Shown here piece by piece: positions 30,507 to 41,200 of a stretch of 43,973 nt of DNA. Source of the DNA: CAMASH01 sp041746635 (lineage in GTDB: Bacteria; Verrucomicrobiota; Verrucomicrobiia; Chthoniobacterales; Terrimicrobiaceae); the NCBI GenBank assembly GCA_041746635.1, contig JBGTGQ010000012.1, forward strand, positions 1 through 43,973. Direction: 5' to 3'. The notes below the pieces were generated by a model, which was not told the origin of the DNA, made no database searches, and saw nothing but the letters and a program-made list of their open reading frames with translations. Each line of letters starts with the position of its first letter. Position 1 is the first letter of the stretch. The position numbers and the translations under genes are program-made.

Positions 30507-33425
30507 TCATGAATGCGCGAGGGAAATACGCGCCACTCGACACGCGTCGGCGGTTTCGGTGTCGGCGTCGTCCTCCCAGACCCTCAGCGCCGCGATGGCG
30601 TCGCGATCGCCAAGTTTTTGCAGGACGCCCGGCACCAGCCTGCGTACGCCGTAGAAGCCCGCGTTCTCCATGGCTTTCACGAGGTCGTCGGCAGCCGAGG
30701 CGTCGCCGATCAGTCCCAAGGCAATCACGCACATCTCCTTGATCCGGTATTTCGGTCGGTAGCCGATGTCGTTGATCCGGTCGGGGGTCTCCTCGAGCAT
30801 GATCCCGCAGAGCTTCGGCACTGCGGTGCGCGAGCGCAGGACTCCCAGCGCGCGGATGGCCAGCATGCGGACGAGCCAGTCGGGATCGTCGCAGAGTCGT
30901 AGCAAAGGTTCCTCCACTTCCTCCAGCGGGTAGCCGGTGGCTGCGACACATGCGTTCCCACGATCCGCCGCATGGTCGCTATCCCATTGGAGTGCCTCCC
31001 TGGGGTCGGTTGGCAGGAGTTTCCGGACAAGCTCCGCCGCGGCTTCGAGAGGGTCGTCGCCCTCGGGCGTCAAGTCGGGGAGCGGCTTCGGCGGCGTGCG
31101 CAGGCGCGTCAAATCAACCGTCGCGCCGATCGCGCCAAAGTGCACCCGCACCTCTTCCCCGGAGATCCGCTCGACGATGGGGGCGGCGACCTCAATCGCC
31201 TCATGCAGTTTCACCGAGCCGGTGCTCCCGACCGCGCGGCCTGGATCGACCTGCAATGTGATCTCGACCGACTCCTTCCCTGCCAGCGCATCCGAGACAT
31301 CCACGAATGCCGCCATCAGCCCCTGCTCGCCGTCCTTCGAGATCTCCGCCGCCGGGACGGGAATCTCCCGCCCGTCGATCCACAGCCGGATGTCGTGCGG
31401 TCGCGGCAATTCGAGCAGGAGTGAGGCCGAAACGGGGGGGATTCCGCATCGGCGACGCAACCAGAGCGCGGAACCCTGCGGCCCGTAGTAGGCATCGGCG
31501 AATGCCGCCGGTTCCATGGCGGAATCGGGAGGGAGCGACGACTCGCCCCGATCGCGCCAGGCTCCGCGCCAACCGGCAGTCCAGTCGGCCAACTCCCGGC
31601 GCGCCAACTGCGGCACGAGCACAGTGAGAAACTCCACATCGCTTCCCTCCTGCGTCTTCCGCAAATGGTGGCAACGCTTTTCCAGCAGAGAGGGATAACC
31701 CGCGACGTCGTGAAGCTCCGTTGGAACGGGATCGAGGTTCACGACATCGAGGACGACATGCTCGGGAGTGATGAGCCGCGCGCCGTAGGGCGTCGCCTCC
31801 GCCCCCGCTCGCAGCACGAGCTGCCAGGTGAAGGCATGGGGAGAACCACACGAAATCTGGTCGAGCACGACCCAGAACGCATTCTCGATCAGCGCGCTAT
31901 TGCGGATCATCGACAGCACATCGAATCCGTTCCGGTAGAACATGGCGACATCTGCGGAGAGCACCTGGAAGTCGTCCCCGTCCTCGCGTCGCAACAGGAA
32001 GCCGGTCGGCGTTTCATCCGGCAGGTTCTCGTAGCCGCCGCCCTTCACGCGGTGATCGATAGCCCCGTCGATCCAGATCACGCTATGCGCGCCGAGAGAG
32101 CCCGCGGCCCAGCTCAGCGTCTTCGGCTGCGCGGAATACTGGTGCAGGTATTGCATCCGCGGATCGTCGTCGAGAGCGAATCCCTCTGTTGAATTGCCAT
32201 CAACGGTGAGCACCGATCCCCAGGCCTCCAGCAGGAGCGAGTTGGGATTCATATGCAGCCGCACAGGACGGCTGCCACTCACGTCCCACATTTGGAAAAG
32301 GTGCAGCGAGTTCGTCCGGTCGAGCAAAGCCCCGGCGACACGAGGCTCGGCCCACGACGACGGATAGCAATCCGCACCGGAAGATGGCTCATCCACCGTG
32401 CGCGGGTCGGGCATCCAGATCCACTGCCAGACATGGTCGTCGCGCATCCATGCGAAGTGCCCCGAGAACTCCCATCCCGGCCCAATCAGAAAGTGGCTGT
32501 ACGCCGCCGGATTGCCAGTACGGCTGGCGACGTAGGCGCAGGCCGCTCCCGCCTTGGTAAGATGATAGCCATGCTGGTCCCACGCCGGCAGAAGACCACT
32601 CGGGGGAACGAGCTTCGGATCGAGTTCGAGCACGGTCGCCGCGCTGTTTCGGTTCGGCCAGAATTCGCGCCCATACCATTCCTCCCCGGAGATCTCCTCG
32701 AGCGTCGCGCAGGCAAGAGCCATGAGCGGGTCGGCGACTTTGAAAATATAAGTGCTCCCTTCGCCGCTGTACCCTCCCGGGGGAAGAAGCGCGATTTGCT
32801 GCACGAGATGCGGAAGTCCAAACTCCAGCAAAAGCCGTGCCCGCACATCGTTGCCGTGGCGAATGCCAAACAGATAGCCGGTGATGACGCAGTCCAACGC
32901 CATGGCCAGGCCCTGATTGCTCGCATGGGCGGGCACGCGGTGCTGAAGCACGACGGTCGGGTACTTCAGCGCTTCCGTAATAAAAAATTCCGCGACCCGG
33001 TTTTGCTCTTCCGCGTCCAGCACCTCCCGATTCCATATCCAGTCGAGGGAAGCAACGCGCCGCGCCAGCGCTGCCGCATAAATCCAGGTGTCATGATCCT
33101 GCGCGCCGACCGCTAGCGTTTGCTCATGCTTGTCCAGCATCCAAAGAAAATCTCGGCGAGCGATCTCGGCGAACTCCTTTTCTCCGGTTATCATAAAGGC
33201 GAATGCCGCATGAAGCGGATGATTTTTTGACTTTCCGCCGTACCAGCGAATCTCACGTTTTTCGCCTCGCGCTTGCCGAAGAAAGTGCTCCCAGCGCCGG
33301 GTCCATTTGCCTGAGGGAAGGTTGCGGATCTTATCGCGCAACAAGTCGAGGTCGGGGATTAAAAAAGGAGCAGGAGGCTCCAATAATGAGGTCGCGTTTT
33401 CAGGGACGGTAAGTGCACTTTGCAT
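30507..33425 (-). CDS. Heparinase II/III-like polysaccharide lyase fused to HEAT repeats
   Basis: This 972-residue protein has three parts. The N-terminal half is helical (about 60-330) and resembles the alpha/alpha toroid of heparinase II/III- and alginate-lyase-type enzymes (DHDTWIYAAALARRVASLDWIW, HRVPAHASNQGLAMALD, PPGGYSGEGSTYIFKVADP). A beta-rich middle (about 370-640) follows. The C-terminus (about 835-965) has HEAT-like repeats: LLRLCDDPDWLVRMLAIRALG, MCVIALGLIGDASAADDL and VLQKLGDRDAIAALRVW. No signal peptide is visible. The assignment to a lyase is moderate; catalytic Tyr/His residues were not pinned down. It ends the minus-strand run, 21 bp after the glycoside hydrolase. Confidence 0.6.
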   Translation of the reverse strand: MQSALTVPENATSLLEPPAPFLIPDLDLLRDKIRNLPSGKWTRRWEHFLRQARGEKREIRWYGGKSKNHPLHAAFAFMITGEKEFAEIARRDFLWMLDKHEQTLAVGAQDHDTWIYAAALARRVASLDWIWNREVLDAEEQNRVAEFFITEALKYPTVVLQHRVPAHASNQGLAMALDCVITGYLFGIRHGNDVRARLLLEFGLPHLVQQIALLPPGGYSGEGSTYIFKVADPLMALACATLEEISGEEWYGREFWPNRNSAATVLELDPKLVPPSGLLPAWDQHGYHLTKAGAACAYVASRTGNPAAYSHFLIGPGWEFSGHFAWMRDDHVWQWIWMPDPRTVDEPSSGADCYPSSWAEPRVAGALLDRTNSLHLFQMWDVSGSRPVRLHMNPNSLLLEAWGSVLTVDGNSTEGFALDDDPRMQYLHQYSAQPKTLSWAAGSLGAHSVIWIDGAIDHRVKGGGYENLPDETPTGFLLRREDGDDFQVLSADVAMFYRNGFDVLSMIRNSALIENAFWVVLDQISCGSPHAFTWQLVLRAGAEATPYGARLITPEHVVLDVVNLDPVPTELHDVAGYPSLLEKRCHHLRKTQEGSDVEFLTVLVPQLARRELADWTAGWRGAWRDRGESSLPPDSAMEPAAFADAYYGPQGSALWLRRRCGIPPVSASLLLELPRPHDIRLWIDGREIPVPAAEISKDGEQGLMAAFVDVSDALAGKESVEITLQVDPGRAVGSTGSVKLHEAIEVAAPIVERISGEEVRVHFGAIGATVDLTRLRTPPKPLPDLTPEGDDPLEAAAELVRKLLPTDPREALQWDSDHAADRGNACVAATGYPLEEVEEPLLRLCDDPDWLVRMLAIRALGVLRSRTAVPKLCGIMLEETPDRINDIGYRPKYRIKEMCVIALGLIGDASAADDLVKAMENAGFYGVRRLVPGVLQKLGDRDAIAALRVWEDDADTETADACRVARISLAHS

Positions 33426-33446
33426 GAGAGAATTCGGATCAAAAAA

Positions 33447-35936
33447 TCAGCGGCGCAGCTCCACGCAGAAAATGGGCAGGTTCTCTGGAATCGCGAGAGT
33501 GCCACTGGTGATCACACCCGAGCCGATTTCCTGCATATCCCAGTCGCGGAAAGTGTATTTCATGCCATTGAGTGCCTGCGCCTCGATCGTTGCACCGACT
33601 CGGGCAACTAAAACCGGCAGCGTTCCGGCGGTGACGGCGCCTTTAGGTTTTCCGCTCGCGAGGGTCTTCTCCGCGTCCAAGGTGAAGCCGGTGTTGAAAC
33701 TGGTGCTCACCAGCGAGAGCGAGGCTTTTTGGGTCTCGGCGAGCGGTTTGCCATCCTCCGAGGTTAGGGAAAAAGCGATGTACTTTTCGTCCTCCGTAAC
33801 GGGCGAAAAAATGCCGGGTGGATTGCTGATCCGGACATCTTTTAACACCACGCCGTTTTTGAATTTCACTTCCTCGCCGTAATGCGCGAGCAGGCCGGTG
33901 AACGCCACCGATTCGGGGTCGTCGAACATGAGAAACCCTTTTTTCCAATCGAAAACGATCGCCGGTGTCGGCGTGTAAGGATTGTGCGTATGGCGGTCTG
34001 CGAATTTGACCACCGGCCCGATCACTTCATCCTGTTCGCGATTAGGATCGATCTCGATGCGCACCCCGTATTGATAAGTGGTTTGCAGCATGTCGAAGCC
34101 GGTTGTGCCATAACTTCCCGCGTAATCCATGCTGTCGGCGGCAGTGAGGCTGTTTCGTCCGTAGATGAATCGGGTCGGACTTTCTGGTGGAGAAAGGTTC
34201 TGGTTCCGCCAAATCAATGCGGCCTGACGCATCATGGCGTTTTGAACCTCGTCGTAGGTGAAATGGTAACCCTGCGGATGATCGCCCGTGGTGACATCGA
34301 GCGGACGATCAAAGGGTCTTTCTTTTGTGCCCACATCGTCGCTCGGGGAGAAATAGTGCCAGGCAATCCAGTCCCAATCCTGAATCGAAGCCAAGGCGGC
34401 GATGCGGAGCGGGAAATCGGCGCGGTATTTGGCCGGCTGTTGGATCTGGGTTTCATAAACCAGATACGGTTTGCCTTCGACTTTGTTGTGTTCGAGCCAC
34501 GGGACTCCTTGCGAAATGCCGGGGGGTTTTAAGAGCCAATTGACCCAGGGCCCGGTGTTGGCGGAAATGCGTTCCGCACCAGCCTGAGCGAGCATTTTGC
34601 GGTTCTCGTTTTTAGCCGAGGAGGGATCGGGTTCCTTATATTCTGGCCCCCAACCATTTACGTAAGCATCGTGAGCGACGGCATCAGCGCTCTGATGGAG
34701 AAATTGCGACTGGATTTCATACCCAATGCCGGTGTCGAAAATGGTGGGACTAAGTTTGCAGCTTTTGCCAAACGTTTTTACCGCGGCCGCGCAACGCTGT
34801 TTGTGGGCGAGCTGAAGCTCCAAAAGAAAAGCTAGGACATCGCTGGCGCGTTCAGAAGCGAAATCCGCCCTCGAGTAGGACTGCTCCATTCCCATCAAAG
34901 CTTCGCGGGCCACGGGATTGGCATCGTTCATCGACAACGAAGGGTCCGATTTTCCTGCCATGGGGACCAGCAACAGGCTCTGCTTTTCCAGCGACTCGCC
35001 AGGGAGCAGTTTTTTCCAGGCAGTCTGGATTTTTGCGGTGGTGCCGTATTTTTTAAGCAGCCAAGTATTCCAGCGAGCGACCAATTCGCTGCGGAAAAAC
35101 TCGGGTTCTTTTGCCCAACCCCCGCCCAGCATGCGGCGCATCCACCATTCCTCGTTGGCAAGCTCCCAGACGGCGAAAACGGGATCGTCGGCCCAGCGCA
35201 GCCCGGTGTGTTTATTAAGGTGATCCGCATTTTTCTTCATCCGCTCGATGTAAATCGCTTCCAATCGCGGATCCCAAACGCGGGCAAAGCTGTTGCGCAG
35301 GGTGACGAGTTTTTTCGCATTTGCGTACTCGGTTACCGCGGTTTTCCAGGCCTCGGCTGTTTTTGGATCCTGGATAATGTCGACCGATTCGGGCGAGGCA
35401 CTCCCGACGCGGTTTCCGAACCCGGCGGTCCAGATTCGGAAACCGGCCTCTTTCGCCTTGAATATAAAGTAATCGACTCCGTCGGCGCGGGAGCCGTCGC
35501 CGGGGGTGTAGTCCTCAGTGTCAGGAACCACATCCCAAAGCCGGACCGAGTTAAAGCCCAAATCGGAGAATCGTTTTACCAGCAAATCGGTCCCTTTCCT
35601 GGCTTTGGCGACTTTTGCTTCGCGCGTAGCTTGGTCGTCTGTAAGCTGAACCCCGGCGGCGATGAACGGCTTGCCGATGACCGACCAGTAGCGCTCGCGT
35701 TTGCCATCGACGGAGAGATGACCGTCCTGAACCACGACGTAGTGGTTGTCGGGCGGAAGTTCTGGCTGGCTGGCTCCGAAAAGCATGGTGGCGGGCAAAA
35801 GTAGGGAGGCAAGAGTGAAACAGGCGGGGAAACGGAGGTCCGCAGCAGAAGCCAGCGATGCAAGAACAGCGAACCCCCACCATGCGAGGTATCGAAGGTT
35901 GTGGGGAGAAAACAAGATCATCCGTATAATCATCAA
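33447..35936 (-). CDS. Probable clan GH-A glycoside hydrolase
   Basis: This is an 829-residue protein with N-terminal hydrophobic segments (about 18-33 and 38-56) suggesting export. The catalytic part starts near residue 60 with LSVDGKRERYWSVIGKPF. FNSVRLWDV, the acid/base-like VWELANEEWW (Asn-Glu pair at about 260) and YLVYETQIQQP, whose Glu is a nucleophile candidate, fit a TIM-barrel GH-A clan enzyme. A C-terminal beta-sandwich-like region follows (about 640-829). The exact family is not clear. Base composition is visibly more AT-rich than in its neighbours. It sits 112 bp after cassette protein D and 21 bp before the lyase. The second of the possible starts (MILFSP, six codons in) is equally plausible. 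Confidence 0.65.
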   Translation of the reverse strand: MMIIRMILFSPHNLRYLAWWGFAVLASLASAADLRFPACFTLASLLLPATMLFGASQPELPPDNHYVVVQDGHLSVDGKRERYWSVIGKPFIAAGVQLTDDQATREAKVAKARKGTDLLVKRFSDLGFNSVRLWDVVPDTEDYTPGDGSRADGVDYFIFKAKEAGFRIWTAGFGNRVGSASPESVDIIQDPKTAEAWKTAVTEYANAKKLVTLRNSFARVWDPRLEAIYIERMKKNADHLNKHTGLRWADDPVFAVWELANEEWWMRRMLGGGWAKEPEFFRSELVARWNTWLLKKYGTTAKIQTAWKKLLPGESLEKQSLLLVPMAGKSDPSLSMNDANPVAREALMGMEQSYSRADFASERASDVLAFLLELQLAHKQRCAAAVKTFGKSCKLSPTIFDTGIGYEIQSQFLHQSADAVAHDAYVNGWGPEYKEPDPSSAKNENRKMLAQAGAERISANTGPWVNWLLKPPGISQGVPWLEHNKVEGKPYLVYETQIQQPAKYRADFPLRIAALASIQDWDWIAWHYFSPSDDVGTKERPFDRPLDVTTGDHPQGYHFTYDEVQNAMMRQAALIWRNQNLSPPESPTRFIYGRNSLTAADSMDYAGSYGTTGFDMLQTTYQYGVRIEIDPNREQDEVIGPVVKFADRHTHNPYTPTPAIVFDWKKGFLMFDDPESVAFTGLLAHYGEEVKFKNGVVLKDVRISNPPGIFSPVTEDEKYIAFSLTSEDGKPLAETQKASLSLVSTSFNTGFTLDAEKTLASGKPKGAVTAGTLPVLVARVGATIEAQALNGMKYTFRDWDMQEIGSGVITSGTLAIPENLPIFCVELRR

Positions 35937-36048
35937 ATATTCGACTTTTTGGCCAAGCCCATTATCCCGCCAGCACCGGCGATTTTATCCCGGAACGCCG
36001 GGAGATCGCCAACGAGAAAGGGCGGATGTTCCTGCGAACTCTTCACGC

Positions 36049-36684
36049 TCAGGGTCGATAGGCCGTTGCCCGCCCGGTGATGGGATCGACGACGACGGTG
36101 ACGAAGTTGTCGGCGGGGCGATCGGTCTTCGCGGGAGCGTTCTCGAACTTCAGGCTGATGAACCAGCGATCCGCGCCATTTTCGGCTCCGAGCGCGTCGA
36201 GGGTAGTCGAACCATCGGGTAGGAACCGGACGGCGCGATAGCTTCTGGTCGCGCCCTGTAGCAGCATGTCGCCGCCGAGGGGATTGACGGGAGCCGGAGC
36301 CGTGATGGTGGAGTAGGCCTTGGCGGCTCCGGCTCCATCGACGGCGATCATGCCGGTCGGCAGGCGCTGGATCGTTCCCAGCGGCTCGGGAGGATTTGCC
36401 CGAAAGAGCTGGATTGCCCGGTATTCCTCGGAAACGCCGCCCTCGCCGGGGAGCTTCACGAACCGCAACTCGACGGGTTCAGTGCGGGCGAGCGCGAGAT
36501 TTCTGGCGTTTTCCAGTTTCCCCACCACCATCGCCCCAGCGCTTGTGAGAGCGTTGGCGTTTCCGATCCCATGGAACGCCGGGACAACGAGGACGAGGAG
36601 AATCCCGATTACCGCTATGACGACCAGCAGCTCCACAAGCGAAAATGCGACGCGTCGGCGAGAAGAAGCAACACCATCGGTCAT
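36049..36684 (-). CDS. Verru_Chthon cassette protein D (GspH-like pseudopilin)
   Basis: This 211-residue pseudopilin has the leader SSRRRVA followed by FSLVELLVVIAVIGILLVLVVPAF, a prepilin N-terminus with Glu at +5 and Ala at -1. The rest (GAMVVGKLENARNLALARTEPVELRFVKL and VTVVVDPITGRATAYRP) fits a GspH-like globular domain. The family is known as Verru_Chthon cassette protein D. ATG at 36684 is chosen since it overlaps the stop of protein C (ATGA); an ATG five codons upstream is possible. It is the last of the four cassette genes. Confidence 0.85.
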   Translation of the reverse strand: MTDGVASSRRRVAFSLVELLVVIAVIGILLVLVVPAFHGIGNANALTSAGAMVVGKLENARNLALARTEPVELRFVKLPGEGGVSEEYRAIQLFRANPPEPLGTIQRLPTGMIAVDGAGAAKAYSTITAPAPVNPLGGDMLLQGATRSYRAVRFLPDGSTTLDALGAENGADRWFISLKFENAPAKTDRPADNFVTVVVDPITGRATAYRP

Positions 36685-37745
36685 TGCGAGTCGCTCCATT
36701 TCGATTGGCGGATCGTCACCTGGCTGTTGAAGATCCGGTAGCCCAGCCGGTTGACGTTCAGGAAATTCTCGAGGGTCGAAAGGTCCTCGTCGAATTTCAT
36801 CCTCTGCGCGTCCAGATCCAGATTGGGGAGCGAGACGAAGAGCTGGCCCGGCTGTAGCACCGACTTCGCGGAGGCGGGCATCGCCTCGAGCCGCGCTGCG
36901 GACTCCTCGTCCAGCACGACCATCGTCACCAGCACTGTGGGCGGCAGCAGATTGCGGCTCGCGGTGGCGGTGGCGTCCGAGAGAAAGGCGCGGGTGTCGA
37001 AGCTGTAGTCCTTGGTAATCGGGGAGCCGGGATCCGTGCTCGCCCGCTGGGGCCAGAGCACCAGGGCGACGACGTTCTCCGCGAGGGGTCTGGCAAGATC
37101 GGGATTGTTCGTCAGCGGTTGTCTGAACCAGTCGCGCGCCAGGCTGGGATTCCCGACAAGTTGGGAACGCGTGACTCCGTAGATCGAGAGTCGCTCCGTG
37201 GGTTGCCAGAATTCCATGAGCCGGTAGCGGTCCCGCGCGGGAAGGATCGGCTTGAGAAAGTTCGGGAGCTGGGCGGAGTTCGAGCCGTGTTTAATGAAGA
37301 ACCCCTTCGCGTTCATCAGATTCCCGAGAGGAACGTCGGCGCCCTGGGCCATTGAGGAATATCCCAGCGGTGCGGTGAAGAAGACCGCGTGCCCGGTGGT
37401 GACGATCCCGGGGATGCCGCCGAGCAGCGCGTTCGCCTGGCCGGACACGAAATGTAGTTCGGAGCGCCGGACGTAGGAGGACGGCGTTCCCCCGGCGGAG
37501 ATCGGCGGGTCGTAGTCCCAATAGGTGTCGAGCGTCGCCTGGCCGAGCTTACGCGTCAGGGCCTCGAAGGCGGCCCGCGATTCCTGGAAGGCCAAGATGC
37601 TGCCGCTCGTGCGCTTCCATACTTTCGCCACCTGGTCCGTCATGCTCATCACCAGCAGCAACAGGAGCGAGAGAATCGCTATCGACACGAGCAGTTCGAG
37701 GAGCGTGAACGCGCGAGGGCGAAAATTTTTCCGACGCGACTTCAT
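36681..37745 (-). CDS. Verru_Chthon cassette protein C (GspJ-like pseudopilin)
   Basis: This is a 354-residue protein. The basic leader MKSRRKNFRPRA precedes FTLLELLVSIAILSLLLLLVMSM (Glu at +5, Ala at -1). Helix continuation and ILAFQESRAAFEALTRKLGQATLDTYWDY resemble GspJ, in which RxAfxxltrxl follows the transmembrane part. The globular part is longer than GspJ (about 200 residues). ATG at 37745 overlaps the stop of protein B; the frame is open further but only antisense to known coding sequence. Confidence 0.87.
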   Translation of the reverse strand: MKSRRKNFRPRAFTLLELLVSIAILSLLLLLVMSMTDQVAKVWKRTSGSILAFQESRAAFEALTRKLGQATLDTYWDYDPPISAGGTPSSYVRRSELHFVSGQANALLGGIPGIVTTGHAVFFTAPLGYSSMAQGADVPLGNLMNAKGFFIKHGSNSAQLPNFLKPILPARDRYRLMEFWQPTERLSIYGVTRSQLVGNPSLARDWFRQPLTNNPDLARPLAENVVALVLWPQRASTDPGSPITKDYSFDTRAFLSDATATASRNLLPPTVLVTMVVLDEESAARLEAMPASAKSVLQPGQLFVSLPNLDLDAQRMKFDEDLSTLENFLNVNRLGYRIFNSQVTIRQSKWSDSQ

Positions 37746-38242
37746 AGACCGACATCCGCGACGACGAAGACATAGGTCCTCACCGCTCCGCGCTCGCTCT
37801 TGAGATCGGGCGTGATCAGCCGGTTCTTCGCGATATCCACGGTGACGGTTCTGGTGAAGGTGCTGACCGAGAATTTCGAGACCGGCGGATTCACCACCGC
37901 GTGATAGACGAAATTGTCGCCCGCTCCGACCTGCCTCGCCTCGGCGTCGAAGAACCGTCCTCCCGCAGTCCCGTCGATATTCGAGAACTTGACCTGTTGC
38001 GCGTCGGAGAAGATCTGCTGCGAGATGCGCGCTTCCACGGTGGAATCGACGGCCTTGTTGAAAGTGGCAAGACCGACCGGGAGCATCGCCAGGATCGCGA
38101 GGAAGGCGAACGCCACGATGCCGATCGCGAGCATGATTTCCACCAGCGTGAACCCGCGCTTCCTCTTCCCGCGACTCGGCGCTCGAACGCCGGCAAACCG
38201 GCATCCGGCGACAGCGTTGTTCCCGTGTCTGCAATTCTTCAT
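37742..38242 (-). CDS. Verru_Chthon cassette protein B (GspI-like pseudopilin)
   Basis: This is a 166-residue protein. A leader of about 30 residues rich in Arg/Lys ends in KRG, followed by FTLVEIMLAIGIVAFAFLAILAMLPVGL: Gly at -1, Phe at +1 and Glu at +5, the most canonical cleavage site in the cassette. The pattern LVExMLAxGIxAFA followed by a short globular domain resembles GspI/PilV-type minor pseudopilins. It overlaps protein A upstream and protein C downstream by ATGA. Confidence 0.88.
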   Translation of the reverse strand: MKNCRHGNNAVAGCRFAGVRAPSRGKRKRGFTLVEIMLAIGIVAFAFLAILAMLPVGLATFNKAVDSTVEARISQQIFSDAQQVKFSNIDGTAGGRFFDAEARQVGAGDNFVYHAVVNPPVSKFSVSTFTRTVTVDIAKNRLITPDLKSERGAVRTYVFVVADVGL

Positions 38243-41200
38243 CGGGAAACTTGTTTGCTGCTGACGACCCGCATCTTGTAGGGGCCGAGTCCCGCAGGGT
38301 TCGCCGGGTCGTAGGTCTGGAGATTCGCGTCGAGGAAGCGCTCGATGACGAACGAGCCGCGGAACTCGCCGGTGATCTGGTCGATTCCCTGCCGGAATTC
38401 GCCCGCATCCGCACTGGCCGGCGTCACCTTCAGCGACTGCGCTCTCACATGGACCTGGTAGGTATTGGATTTGGTGGTCACACGCGGGTAAATCATCGCA
38501 TAGGGGCGCTCGATGGCATTGTCGCCGGTGAGCTCTACCTTGTCCTGCCAGAACGAGGCCAGCGCGGTGTCGATCTGGGCGGGAGTGGAATTTGCGCCGA
38601 GTCCGAGGCTGGCAGGCACGATCGGCATGGTCGTCACCTCGGACGCCGACACGAACGGCTTGTTGGCGGCGAACCTTTCCTCGAAGAGCGACAGCGTAGC
38701 ATCCGCGTCGATCGGATGGCGGGCCAGGATATCCTCTCCGCGCTTGGCACCGCTCGCGTAGAGAGGCGCCTTATAGAGCTCGTGGAATTTTTTGCTGTCC
38801 ACCGCCGCGAATGGAGGGAGCGCGGTGATCATCACCGCATGGAGAACGCCGCGCATTCCGGTGCTGCGCTTGATGTTGGTGAACGGGGCGATCTGGTAGT
38901 TCAGGTTGATCTTTCCGGCGGTCGAGAAGGGTTCGCTGATGGCGTACGGCTCGACGACCGGCATCCAGAAAAGATCGAGCAGCAGATGATCGGGAGGACC
39001 GCCGGCCAGGTTGCCCGGATGCTGGCCCTGCCCGGGGAAATAAGGTTTGTCGGGACGGAACAGCAGCGTCTGCCATGGCCTCCCCCGCTTCACGCCCGTC
39101 GGAAGCGAACCCAGGATCACGGGCGAGGGGACGAGCCGGTTCGGACTGAAATAGGTCTCCGCCTGCTCGGATGTCACAAAGTCGTCCTTGTTGCTGTAAT
39201 GATGGCCGAAATAGGGAATCTTGCTGTCGCCGAATGGCGCTTCCCCCTCGTCGGCCCGGTCGATCAGAGGGCCGTCCGGGAACTGGCCCACCGCCGTGGA
39301 CCAATCGCCCGTCTTGTCCAGGTAGTTCTTGACGCCCGTGTCCGCCGTTGCTGGGAACGGCTGCGCCACATCCGGAGCCTCGTATCTAAGTTGCGCGACG
39401 ATCCCCTCCGTCAGTTTGCCAGTCTTCGACCCCGCGTGATAGTAGCTGTCGGGTTTTCCGGAGCCGCTCACCCAGCCACCGTGCAGACTGTGGGCGAACC
39501 TGTCGCCGCCCGTCCAGGGATGCTGCTTGAAATGGACGCCAAGATCTTCGGACGAGGGAACCGCGTTGATCAGTCGATAGTCGCTGTCGATGGAAGCCAT
39601 GTCCGGCACGAGACTCACCAGCCAATCCGTGTATTTGTCTTCGGTTTTCGGCTGCGCATTTCCATTGTCATCAATCGGAACGTAGGGGGTACCGTCGCCA
39701 TTTCGGATGAAAGCCAAAGAATACTTGATGCGGTTGTTGGCCAGCCCGCTCCAGTCGTGGTCTGCCGGATAGAGGAATGTCCCCGTGCCGCCGGCCGCCT
39801 TCATCTTCCCGCTGGGTACCCACGTCGGCATCTGAAACGCGACATTGCCGAAGTCGAATTCTCCCTGCTGGACGAGCACGGGCGCGGCGCCTGTGGGCGG
39901 ATCGTACCAGAGCTCGATTTTCACATTTCCCGAGACGCTTCCGGTATAGTCCTTATCTAGCACCAGTTCTCCAAGCGGATAAATCTCGTCGGGGGCCCGT
40001 ACAGGATACGAAACTTTTTCTTCCTTCGCATACCAGTAGAATCCCATGGGTCCGCCATTGAAGCTCAGCGACGAGTCGCCGTACCCCGACACCAGAGCGT
40101 GCGGGGAGCGGATCGTGTGGGCCGCATTCTGGAAAAGGCTCTGGCCGCCCAGCTTGAGCGAGTCCAGCCCAGTGAACTCCATGCGGAAGGCGTAGGCCAG
40201 AGCCGGGTGCCCGACCGACGGCGAGTAGAACTCCGGTAGCAGCGCGAACTGCACTCGCCGACTGTTGGTCAGGGGCAAGACGTTGGGATCGCCGGCCGGT
40301 TTCTTCACCACCGCCATCAGCGCGAGTTCGCTGAGCGAGAAGTAGCGGCCGAAGCCTTTGGTGCCCGCGCCCGGCGTCCCCGGCGGTGGTTCCAGCGGCA
40401 GGACGACGCCGAAGTTCGAGTTGGTGGGAATTGTCCCGGCGGTGTAGGGCGTGCCGTTGGTCTTGTCGATCAGGTTGGTCGCCCGCACGTAGTCGAGGAT
40501 CTCCATCAGAATCTGATTGCGCTCGTCCACTCCCCACTTCGTCGGCGCTGAGAAAGGCGTGGTGGTGAAGCCCGGTATGGCTCGGCTGGTGAGATCCTGC
40601 AGGTATGTGTAGAGATTCTGGTTCGTGGGCTGCCCGCCGATCGTGAGATTCCAATCCTCGGTCATGCTGAGAGGATTTTTCCGCATGAGATAGTAGGGAA
40701 CCGAACCGCTGGGATCGCCGGGCTTCTTCAAGGTCGCGCAGAAGGCGACGAGCTTGTCGAAAGCCGTCCGCCGGGCCGGATCCGAGTCCACCGGCCAGAT
40801 CGCCACGCGGGGCGAGTTAAACAACGTCTGCTCGGGTGCGTTGCTGCGCGCTGTGGTAAAGAACCGAGCAATGCTCAACAGCTCGCGGCGCTTCCCCGCC
40901 GCGTCGATCGTGTTCTCGCCGCGCGTACCGGTGGCGCCGTTGAACACGTTCGAGAAAAGCAACTCGTCCAGCGTGGCGTAGAGCCGGTCGTCCGAGAGCG
41001 CGAGGGCCGAGCCTGTCGCAGGGCGCACCGTTCCCGCAAGGGAGCTGCCGGAGCCTCCCGCATATCGCGGGCTGATCTTGTAGATCTCCTCCAGCACGTC
41101 CTTGCGGGCCGCGGAGCCGCCCAGCCCCTGCTCGATGAAATCGTAGAACACCGGAGAGAGCGAAGTGGTCGCCGGATGTCCCGGATAGCGCTGATACTCC

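Noticed and set aside
38251..39960. Plus-strand open frame of 569 codons opposite cassette protein A
   Set aside because: It is Arg/His/Gly-rich with no family motif, and it lies fully antisense to the well-supported protein A. Long antisense frames are common in GC-rich genes.
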